Assembly: GCF_014836765.1 (NCBI RefSeq)
Contig: NZ_JACSQG010000004.1
Coordinates: 233,973-297,972, forward strand
DNA from: Serpens gallinarum
GTDB taxonomy: Bacteria; Pseudomonadota; Gammaproteobacteria; Pseudomonadales; Pseudomonadaceae
Length of the DNA stretch: 64,000 nucleotides
Direction of reading: 5' to 3'
Within the stretch, counting starts at the first letter, position 1; each line of letters starts with the position of its first letter. The position numbers and the translations under genes are program-made. Below, piece after piece: positions 1 through 7,500 of this stretch. Below the pieces are notes generated by a model that saw nothing but the letters and a program-made list of their open reading frames with translations, was not told the DNA's origin and ran no database searches.

Positions 1-1
1 C

Positions 2-973
2 GACCAGCGCTTCGCCTATGTCTTTGGACGCGACGGCGGGCTGACCAAAGTCGACCTGCTCAAGCAGCGCGTCGACAAGCGCATCATCCAGGCCGGCAAC
101 AGCATCGGCGGCGCCATCAGCCAGGACGGTCGCCTGATCGCCGTGGGCAACTACGAACCGGGCGGCGTGAAAGTCTTCGACGCCGTGACCCTGGAATTAG
201 TGGCCGACATCCCCGCCACCCCGCTGCCCGACGGCAGCCGCAACTCGCGGGTGGTCGGGGTCACCGACGTGCCCAACCAGGGTTTCATCTACAGCCTGTT
301 CGACACCGGCGAAACCTGGCTGCTGGACTTCAGCCAAGGCAACACGCCGGTCATCAGCCGTTTCGAGAATATCGGCAAGCAACCCTACGATGCCCTGCTT
401 ACCCCGGAAGGCCGCTATTACATCGCCGGCCTGTTTGGCGAGGACGGCATGGCCAAGCTCGACCTCTGGCACCCCGAGCGCGGCGTTGAGCGCATCCTCG
501 ACGGCTACGGCCGTGGCCAGCAGCCGCTGCCGGTCTACAAGATGCCGCACCTGGAAGGCTGGACCGTGGCCGGCAACCAGACGTTCGTGCCTGCCATCGG
601 CCAGCACCGCGTGCTGGTCATGAACAGCGAGAACTGGCAACAGACCGCCGCCATCGACGTCGCCGGCCAGCCGGTGTTTGTCATGGCCCGCCCGGATGCG
701 CGGCAGATCTGGGTCAACTTCGCCCACCCGGACAACCACAAGGTCCAAGTGATCGACAGCGAAAGCCACGCCATCCTGGCCACTCTGGAACCCGGTCCGG
801 CCGTGCTGCACATGGAGTTCACCGCCCGTGGCGACCAGCTCTGGCTGTCGGTGCGCGACAGCGGCGAAGTACAGGTGTGGGACCCCTATCGCCTGGAGCT
901 GATCAAGCGCCTGCCGGCCGACAGCCCGAGCGGCATCTTCTTCACCAGCCGCGCGCATGAAACGGGGCTCTGA
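2..973 (+). CDS. nirF: NirF, heme d1 biosynthesis protein (5' end outside window)
   Basis: Acts late in making heme d1, the cofactor of cytochrome cd1 nitrite reductase; NirF-family proteins bind d1-type tetrapyrroles, and the exact reaction is debated. The reading frame is open from base 2, so about 323 C-terminal residues are present and roughly 70 are missing. The sequence is a repeating beta-propeller (blade-like strands such as VWDPYRLELIKRL near the end), as in NirF and NirN. Placement directly before nirD, nirL, nirG and nirH settles the identity against other cd1-like propellers. The stop is 1 base before the nirD start, so the two are probably translated together. Confidence 0.93.
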   Translation, partial: DQRFAYVFGRDGGLTKVDLLKQRVDKRIIQAGNSIGGAISQDGRLIAVGNYEPGGVKVFDAVTLELVADIPATPLPDGSRNSRVVGVTDVPNQGFIYSLFDTGETWLLDFSQGNTPVISRFENIGKQPYDALLTPEGRYYIAGLFGEDGMAKLDLWHPERGVERILDGYGRGQQPLPVYKMPHLEGWTVAGNQTFVPAIGQHRVLVMNSENWQQTAAIDVAGQPVFVMARPDARQIWVNFAHPDNHKVQVIDSESHAILATLEPGPAVLHMEFTARGDQLWLSVRDSGEVQVWDPYRLELIKRLPADSPSGIFFTSRAHETGL

Positions 974-974
974 C

Positions 975-1448
975 ATGCACGACCTCGATCCGCTCAGCCG
1001 TCGCCTGATCGAACGTTTCCAGCACGGTATGCCGCTGTGTGCCGAGCCCTACCAGGCCATGGCCGACGTCCTTGAGTGCAGCGAGACCGAGGTGCTCGAT
1101 TGCCTCGCTCGCCTTGAGCAGAACGGTGGCCTGTCGCGCATCGGCCCGGTGTTCGAGCACAGCCGCGCCGGCGCCAGCACGCTGGTGGCCCTGGCCGTGC
1201 CCCATGAGCGCCTGGAGCAGATCGCCGAGCGGATCAACCGTTACCCCGAGGTCAATCACAACTACCTGCGCGAACACGCCTACAACCTGTGGTTTGTGCT
1301 TACCGGACCGGACCGTGCCCACCTGGACCAGGTGCTCGATGAGATTGAGGTCGACACCGGCCTCGCCCCACTCGACCTGCCCATGCAGCGCGCCTACCGC
1401 ATCGATCTCGGCTTTTCCCTGGAGCACAGCCCATGTGCAGCGCCCTGA
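975..1448 (+). CDS. nirD: NirD, siroheme decarboxylase subunit
   Basis: One of four related proteins that together decarboxylate siroheme to 12,18-didecarboxysiroheme in heme d1 synthesis. It has 157 residues with an AsnC/Lrp-like fold: an N-terminal winged helix ([15 protein letters not shown]) and a C-terminal ferredoxin-like domain. The family motif [14 protein letters not shown] is present. I start it at ATG 975, just after the nirF stop, because [10 protein letters not shown] is the usual N-terminus; an in-frame ATG at 957 lies inside nirF. It overlaps nirL by 16 bases. Despite the HTH-like fold these proteins are enzymes, not regulators (established for the family). Confidence 0.93.
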   Translation: MHDLDPLSRRLIERFQHGMPLCAEPYQAMADVLECSETEVLDCLARLEQNGGLSRIGPVFEHSRAGASTLVALAVPHERLEQIAERINRYPEVNHNYLREHAYNLWFVLTGPDRAHLDQVLDEIEVDTGLAPLDLPMQRAYRIDLGFSLEHSPCAAP

Positions 1449-1948
1449 ATAGCGAACAACGCTTGGAGTTGCGCCGCCTGCTGGAAGCAGGCCTGCCGCT
1501 GGCCAGCCGGCCCTATCAGACCCTCGCCGAACAGATCGGCGCCGACGAACACGCCGTGCTCGCACAAATGCAGCACTGGAACGAGGATGGCCTGTTCCGC
1601 CGCGTCGGCCTGGTTCTGCAGCATCGCGCCCTGGGTTTTCGTGCCAACGCCATGCTGGTGCTGGATATTCCCGACGACCACGTCGATGAGGTTGGCCAGA
1701 GGCTTGGCCAGGCGCCGGGCATCAATCTTTGCTACCAACGCCCACGTCGCCTGCCGCACTGGCCCTACAACCTGTTCTGCATGGTGCACGGCCGCGAACG
1801 CGAGCAGGTGCGCGCACACATCGCAACGCTGCTGGCCGAGCATGGCTTGAGCGACGTTCCGCATCACGTGCTGTTCAGCACCCGTGCGTTCAAACAGCGC
1901 GGTGGCCGCTATGCCCCGCCCGCCCCACGGGAGCTGTGCCATGGATGA
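1433..1948 (+). CDS. nirL: NirL, siroheme decarboxylase subunit
   Basis: Partner of NirD in siroheme decarboxylation; 171 residues. It belongs to the second subtype in this operon, marked by [20 protein letters not shown] in the C-terminal domain where NirD has [12 protein letters not shown]. The N-terminal winged-helix part ([20 protein letters not shown]) resembles NirD. The gene overlaps nirD by 16 bases and nirG by 8, which points to translational coupling and a fixed subunit ratio. The C-terminus ends in a basic, glycine- and proline-rich tail ([12 protein letters not shown]). Confidence 0.92.
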   Translation: MCSALNSEQRLELRRLLEAGLPLASRPYQTLAEQIGADEHAVLAQMQHWNEDGLFRRVGLVLQHRALGFRANAMLVLDIPDDHVDEVGQRLGQAPGINLCYQRPRRLPHWPYNLFCMVHGREREQVRAHIATLLAEHGLSDVPHHVLFSTRAFKQRGGRYAPPAPRELCHG

Positions 1949-2384
1949 ACTTGACCGCAAATTGATCAACCGCCTGCAACAGGGCCTGCCCTTGGTGCCG
2001 CGCCCGTGGGAGGCCCTGGCGCTGGAACTGGACAGCTCGTCCGCCGAGCTGCGCGCGCGTACCCAGGCGCTGCTGGATGACGGCACCCTGACCCGCTTTG
2101 GGCCGATGTTCGACATCGAGCGCCTTGGCGGCGCCTTTACCCTGGCGGCCCTGGCCGTACCGGAAGAACGCTTCGACGCGGTGGCCGAGATCCTCGCCGC
2201 CCTGCCTGAAGTCGCCCACAACTACCGCCGCGAACACGCCTGGAACATGTGGTTCGTACTCGGCTGCGCCACACCCGAAGGCATCGCCGAGAGCATCGCG
2301 CACATCGAAGCGCAGACCGGCCTGCCGGTCCTCAACCTGCCCAAGGAGCAGACCTACCATGTCGGCTTGCATTTCCCAGTATGA
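1941..2384 (+). CDS. nirG: NirG, siroheme decarboxylase subunit
   Basis: Third siroheme decarboxylase subunit, 147 residues, of the NirD subtype: it carries [14 protein letters not shown], closely matching the NirD motif. I chose ATG 1941 ([15 protein letters not shown]), which overlaps the nirL stop by 8 bases and gives the family N-terminus; longer in-frame starts lie inside nirL. It overlaps nirH by 26 bases. With NirD, NirL and NirH it forms the decarboxylase needed for heme d1. Confidence 0.92.
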   Translation: MDELDRKLINRLQQGLPLVPRPWEALALELDSSSAELRARTQALLDDGTLTRFGPMFDIERLGGAFTLAALAVPEERFDAVAEILAALPEVAHNYRREHAWNMWFVLGCATPEGIAESIAHIEAQTGLPVLNLPKEQTYHVGLHFPV

Positions 2385-2865
2385 ACCGCAGGTGGTCAGG
2401 CAACTGATCGAACTCACCGAAGCCGGCCTGCCGCTGGTGGACGACCCTTGGGCCTGGCTGGCCGAACGGCTTCAGTTGAGCGTTACCGCCACCCTGAACC
2501 TGTTGCAGCACCTGCAGGACGACGGCGCCATCCGCCGGATCGCCGCCGTGCCCAACCACTACCGACTCGGCTACCAGCACAACGGCATGACGGTGTGGGA
2601 CGTGGACGATGCCGAAATGGACCGCCTCGGCCCACTGCTCGGTGCTCAGCCCTACATCAGCCACTGCTACCGCCGCCCGCGCCGCGAGGGCTGGCACTAC
2701 AACCTGTTCGCCATGGTGCATGGCCGCAGCGCCGAGGAAATCGACGCCTACCGCGCCGACATCCGCCACTTGCTCGGCCCCGCCTGCCGCGCCGATGAAA
2801 TGCTGGTCAGCAGCCGCATCCTGAAGAAAACCGGCCTGCGCATCGGCCGCCCAGGCACGTCGTAA
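2359..2865 (+). CDS. nirH: NirH, siroheme decarboxylase subunit
   Basis: Fourth siroheme decarboxylase subunit, 168 residues, of the NirL subtype: CYRRPRREGWHYNLFAMVHG matches the NirL motif. ATG 2359 ([15 protein letters not shown]) overlaps the end of nirG by 26 bases. It is the last nir gene here. In P. aeruginosa nirJ, nirE and nirN follow nirH directly; here a repeat array and a transposase follow instead, so those genes must lie elsewhere. A separate nirJEN block is reported for P. stutzeri, which fits a stutzeri-group host. Confidence 0.92.
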   Translation: MSACISQYEPQVVRQLIELTEAGLPLVDDPWAWLAERLQLSVTATLNLLQHLQDDGAIRRIAAVPNHYRLGYQHNGMTVWDVDDAEMDRLGPLLGAQPYISHCYRRPRREGWHYNLFAMVHGRSAEEIDAYRADIRHLLGPACRADEMLVSSRILKKTGLRIGRPGTS

Positions 2866-2885
2866 TCACGGGCAAGCCGGCACAT

Positions 2886-3046
2886 GACGGGCGGCGTCGC
2901 TCACTGCTCGATGCCGGAATGGAAACACGCGGCTAGTCGAACACCCCGTCATCACTCCGGGCCTGAGCCGAGCCAAAAAACGGCGGGCTGCCCGAAGGCT
3001 CCGTGTTTTCCATCCTTATCTCCTGCCACGGGCGAGGCCGCCCTAC
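2886..3046. repeat. BIME unit 1: paired inverted REPs
   Basis: About 160 bases bounded by GGGCGGCGTCGCTC on the left and GGGCGAGGCCGCCCTAC on the right, two REPs facing each other. The left edge is altered (GACGG instead of GTAGG). The core CACGCGGCT ... CATCACTCCG ... GGCTGCCCGAA is shared with the four other units. It lies directly downstream of nirH. Confidence 0.85.
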
Positions 3047-3065
3047 GCAAAACGTCACCCAGGCC

Positions 3066-3222
3066 GTAGGGCGGCGTCGCTCGCTGCGCGATGCCGGAAT
3101 GAAAACACGCGGCTCGCCGAGTACCCCGCCATCACTCCGGGCTGTCGGGGCCAAAAACGGCGGGCTGCCCGAAGACTCCGTGTTTTCCATCCTTATCCCT
3201 GCAACGGGCGAGGCCGCCCTAC
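3066..3222. repeat. BIME unit 2
   Basis: Begins GTAGGGCGGCGTCGCTCG and ends in the inverted GGGCGAGGCCGCCCTAC. It is near-identical to unit 3 over its first half. A spacer with copies of GCAACGTCACCC separates it from unit 3 (3223-3316). Confidence 0.88.
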
Positions 3223-3316
3223 GCAAAACGTCACCCGGGCTACCCTACCACCCGCGAGCAACGTCACCCGCGCTACCCACAAACGAAACCACCCGACGCG
3301 CAACGTCACCCAGGCC
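3223..3316. repeat. Short direct repeats between BIME units
   Basis: Three imperfect copies of a CAACGTCACCC(G/A)GGC-type motif, with CTACCC and ACCACCCG in between. The same motif follows units 1, 4 and 5, so it belongs to the amplified cassette and is not unique spacer. Confidence 0.7.
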
Positions 3317-3474
3317 GTAGGGCGGCGTCGCTCGCTGCGCGATGCCGGAATGAAAACACGCGGCTCGCCGAGCACCCCGCCATCACTCCGAGTCGATCGG
3401 GGCCACAAATCACCGGGTTGCACGAAGACTCCGCTTCTCCACCCACTTCTCGCAAATGGGCGAGACCGCCCTAC
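3317..3474. repeat. BIME unit 3
   Basis: Begins GTAGGGCGGCGTCGCTCG and ends GGGCGAGACCGCCCTAC. Its right half has diverged from units 1 and 2 (CACAAATCACCGGGTTGC in place of the usual AAAAACGGCGGGCTGC). It ends 5 bases before the transposase stop codon. Confidence 0.87.
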
Positions 3475-3479
3475 ACCAA

Positions 3480-4013
3480 CTAAGGATCGCCTTGGATGCT
3501 TGCATGTTCCGTTTCCGGGCCACCGGCCCAATCGGCTGGGTACACACCCTGTTCCACCAGACGATGAAACGTCGAATACGGCCAGTCGCATACCCGCTCG
3601 ACATGCTTCAGCGGGTTGATGTGGACATAATCCAGATGCCGCAGCAGGTCCTGTTCATCGCGTATCAGGTGCTCCCAATAACGACGCTGCCAGATCCCCC
3701 GCTCACCGCGCACCAAGCGGGTCATGGAGCTGCGTTCGGTAGCCGCCACGCTACGGGAGAAAATCAGCTTGATCAGCCGCCAACGCAACGCGAAATCGAC
3801 ATCTCCGCTCGGCAGTTCCAGGACGCAATGCAAATGTTCGAGCAACACCACCCAGGCATGGATGTGAAATGGATGACGCCGTTTCACCGTGGCGACAGCC
3901 TGGCGCAAGGCATCGACGTTGCTTACCAGCAGATCGTTGTTGCGGCGACGCGCCAGGGTATGGGTAAAGAAATAAGTGCCGCCCGGGCAGCAGACACGCC
4001 GATAGTTGGCCAT
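3480..4013 (-). CDS. rayT: REP-associated tyrosine transposase (RAYT)
   Basis: A Y1 HUH single-strand nuclease of the IS200/IS605-related RAYT family, thought to move or process REP sequences. It has 177 residues, normal for the family. The metal-binding HUH motif is in VLLEHLHCVLELP, and the catalytic tyrosine is probably in LDYVHINPLKHVERVCDWPYS, which matches the family's YIHYNPVKHG...DWPYSS. I start it at ATG 4013 (MANYRRVCCPGGTYFF), the usual RAYT N-terminus; an in-frame ATG at 4022 is possible. No IS-type ends or companion tnpB are seen. It lies between three BIME units on its 3' side and two on its 5' side, the expected setting for a RAYT and its cognate REPs. Confidence 0.92.
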   Translation of the reverse strand: MANYRRVCCPGGTYFFTHTLARRRNNDLLVSNVDALRQAVATVKRRHPFHIHAWVVLLEHLHCVLELPSGDVDFALRWRLIKLIFSRSVAATERSSMTRLVRGERGIWQRRYWEHLIRDEQDLLRHLDYVHINPLKHVERVCDWPYSTFHRLVEQGVYPADWAGGPETEHASIQGDP

Positions 4014-4063
4014 GTATGTCATCCATGACAGAACAAGGACCCCGCAGTGTAGGCCGCATGCTC

Positions 4064-4222
4064 GTAGACGGCGTCGCTCGCTGCACGATGCCGGGATGGA
4101 AACACGCGGCTGGCCGAGCACCCCGCCATCACTCCGAGCCTGATCGAGGCCAAAAACGGCGGGCTGCCCGGAGGCTCCGTGTTTTCCATCCTTATTCCCT
4201 GCCACGGGCGAGGCCGCCCTAC
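4064..4222. repeat. BIME unit 4
   Basis: Begins GTAGACGGCGTCGCTCGCTGC and ends GGGCGAGGCCGCCCTAC. It lies 50 bases upstream of the transposase start, so it may overlap its promoter. The core resembles units 1 and 5 (CCTGATCGAGGCCAAAAACG). Confidence 0.87.
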
Positions 4223-4276
4223 GCGCAACGGGGCCATCCATGAACGAGACTACCCTGCGCAACGTTACTCCTGGCC

Positions 4277-4434
4277 GTAGGGCGGCGTCGCTCGTTGCAC
4301 GGTGCCGAGATGGATATGCGCAACTGGCCGAGCACCCCGCCATCACTCCGAGCTTGATCGAGGCCAAAAACGGCGGGCTGCCCGAAGACTCCGCGCCCCA
4401 CTCTCCCGCCCTGCCACGGGCGGGGCCGCCCTAC
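4277..4434. repeat. BIME unit 5
   Basis: Begins GTAGGGCGGCGTCGCTCG and ends CGGGGCCGCCCTAC. Middle part TTGATCGAGGCCAAAAACGG is shared with unit 4. CAACGTAACCCGGGCTACCC and a second CAACGTTACC copy follow up to the gdhB end. Confidence 0.87.
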
Positions 4435-4508
4435 GCGCAACGTAACCCGGGCTACCCACGAACGAGACCACCCACGCGCAACGTTACCGCTGCACGGGTG
4501 AATGCCTT

Positions 4509-7500
4509 CTACGCTCCGCTTTGCGCCAAGTCAGCCACTTCGCGGCTGGCCACGGCGTACATGGAATAGTCGCTGCCGGTGGCGGCGCGTAGTTCCGCGA
4601 GCATGTTGCGCCAACGTTTGACCATCACCTTGCGCTGTTCCATCCACCCCTGCAGACGTGCTTCCAGATCGTCGCTTCCCGGCGTTTGCAGCAGCGATAC
4701 GGTGATCGCCTGCTGCTGTCCGTCGAGGTCGTCGCGGAAGGCTTCACGGGCCAGGGCCTGCCAGTTGTTCTTTACTGGCAGCTCGGTGATCTGTTGCAGG
4801 AACCAGGTCAGCTCCAGCCGGCTACCCACCGCAAAGTACGCCCGGGCCACTTCGGCGGGTTCCAGGCCCGTCTGATCGGCGGCTTCGAGGATCGGCAGCA
4901 GCGTGTACAAATGGCTGACGCCAGCCACCATGCGCGCCAGCAACTCGGGCACACCCGCCTCGACATAATCGCGATAGCGCGCCTGCCAGAGCTCATGTGT
5001 CGGTCCTTCGAGCAGCTCGTTTAGCTTCAACCCCAGCGCCGCGACACGCGGACCGAAATGCGCCAGGTCACGGGCGGCATTCAGCTGGTTGCGCCGGCTG
5101 CGCAAGAACCAGCGTGTAGCGCGCCGCCCCAGACGCATCAGCTCGTCCATCAACGCCAGCTGAGTTTCCGCCAGCACCTGATGATCGAGCAATTCGATCT
5201 GCCTGAACCAGTGCGGCAGATGAAAGATGTCGCGCACGATCACATAGGCTGCCGCCACCTGGGAGGCGCTCATGCCCGTGGACTCCTTGAGCCGCTGCAC
5301 GAAGGTGATGCCCATATGGTTGACCAGATCATTGGCAATCTGCGTGCTGACGATCTCGCGCTTGAGGCGGTGACGGCGCATGGCCGGCCCGAACTTTTCC
5401 GCCAGCAGCTGCGGAAAGGCGCTCTCCATGTCGCGAATCAGGTAGTCGTCGTCCGGTATCTTCGACTTGAGCAGCGCCTGCTTGAGGTCGATCTTGCTGT
5501 AGGACAGCAGCACCGCCAGTTCCGGGCGGGTCAGTCCCTGACTGTTATTGCCGCGCTCGACCAACTGCTCGTCGCTGGGCAGAAACTCCAACGCACGGTC
5601 GAGCTTGTCGCGGCTTTCCAGGTCGGTGATCAGCCGACGGTATTCGGCGCCGCGATCCCGGGCCCGCCGCTCGGCCAGCGACAGGGCCTGGGTCTGCTTG
5701 TAGTTGTTGGCCAGCACCAGCCGACTCACCGCCTCGGTCATGCCGGCCAGCAGCTCGTTGCGCTGCTTGCCGGTCATGTCGCCGCCCGTGACCACCTCGT
5801 TGAGCAGGATCTTGATGTTCACCTCATGGTCGGAACAGTCCACCCCGCCGGCGTTATCGATGAAATCCGTGTTGCTCGCCCCGCCATTCAAGCCATATTC
5901 GATGCGCCCCCGCTGGCTCATGCCCAGGTTGCCGCCCTCGCCCACCACCCTGGCGCGCAGCTCATTGCCGTTGACACGCAGCGCATCGTTGGCCTTGTCG
6001 CCAATGTCGACGTGGCTTTCCGTACTGGCTTTGACGTAGGTGCCGATGCCGCCGTTCCAGATCAGGTCCACCGGTGCCTTGAGCAGCGCATTGATCAGTT
6101 CGTTGGGGCTGAGTCGCTTGGCCTGGATGGCGAAGCACGCCTGCATCTGCGGGGTGATCTCGATGCTTTTGGCGCTGCGCGCAAACACACCGCCACCGGC
6201 CGAGATCAGCCCGGCATCGTAGTCGGTCCAGGCCGAGCGCGGCAGTTCGAACAAGCGCTGGCGCTCGGCGTAGCTGGCCGCTGGATCGGGGGCTGGATCG
6301 ATGAAGATATGAATATGGTTGAACGCCGCCAGCAGCCGCACCCGGTCGGACATCAGCAGGCCGTTGCCGAACACGTCACCGGCCATGTCGCCGATGCCGA
6401 TCACACTGATGCTGTCCTGCTGCACATCGATGCCGCGCTCGCGGAAATGGCGCTGCACCGAAATCCAGGCGCCCTTGGCGGTGATGCCCATGGCCTTGTG
6501 GTCGTAGCCGGCCGAGCCGCCGGAGGCGAAGGCATCGCCCAGCCAGAAGCCGTAGTCGGCGGACAGCGCATTGGCGATGTCGGAAAAGCTGGCCGTGCCC
6601 TTGTCGGCCGCCACGACCAGATAGGGATCGTCGCCGTCATGGCGCACCACATTGGCCGGCGGCACCACCTGGCCTTCCTTGATGTTGTCGGTGATATCCA
6701 GCAAGCCGCTGATAAACAGGCGGTAGCAGGCAATCGCCTCGGCCTGGATCTCGTCGCGATTGCCGCTTTGCGGCAGGCGCCGCGGCACGAAGCCGCCCTT
6801 GGCACCCATGGGCACAATCACCGCATTCTTCACCTGCTGAGCCTTGACCAGGCCGAGCACTTCGGTGCGGTAATCCTCCTCGCGGTCCGACCAGCGCAAA
6901 CCACCCCGAGCCACCGGCCCACCGCGCAGGTGCACACCCTCGAAACGCGGCGAGTAAACGAAAATCTCATAACGCGGTACCGGTTTGGGCACACCCGGAA
7001 TTGCGCCGGGATCGAACTTGAAACTGAAGTAAGGCTTGTCTGCGCCCTGGGCATCCGGCTGGTAGAAATTGCTGCGCAGCGTGGCCTGGATCAGCGCCAG
7101 GTAGCGCCGCAGGATAAGGTCCTCGTTGAGCACCGCCACCCTGTCCAGCGCGGTGAGAATCGCCTGTTCCAGCTTAAGCTGCTTGTCCTGCAGATCCGCC
7201 TCGACCAGCTTGCGCGCCAGGTAGAAGCGGGTTTTGAACAGACGCACCAGCTCACGCGCGATGTCCGGATGGTTGTTCAGCGCGTTGGCGATATAGCCCA
7301 GGTCGAAGCCCAGGCGGATTTGCTTGAGGTAACGCGCATAGGCGCGCAGCAGCGCAACGTCGCGCCAGGGCAGCGCGGCGCTGAGCACCAGCCGGTTGAA
7401 GGCATCGTTTTCGGCGTCGCCGGCGACGACATGCACAAAGGCATCCTGGAAGGTTTCGTTGAGCTCCTGGATGTCGATCTGCAGGCCTTCGGCATAGGTG

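Noticed and set aside
2886..4434. Regular repeats considered as a CRISPR array
   Set aside because: Units are about 158 bases with inverted ends, no unique spacers of uniform length, and no cas genes; they fit BIMEs.
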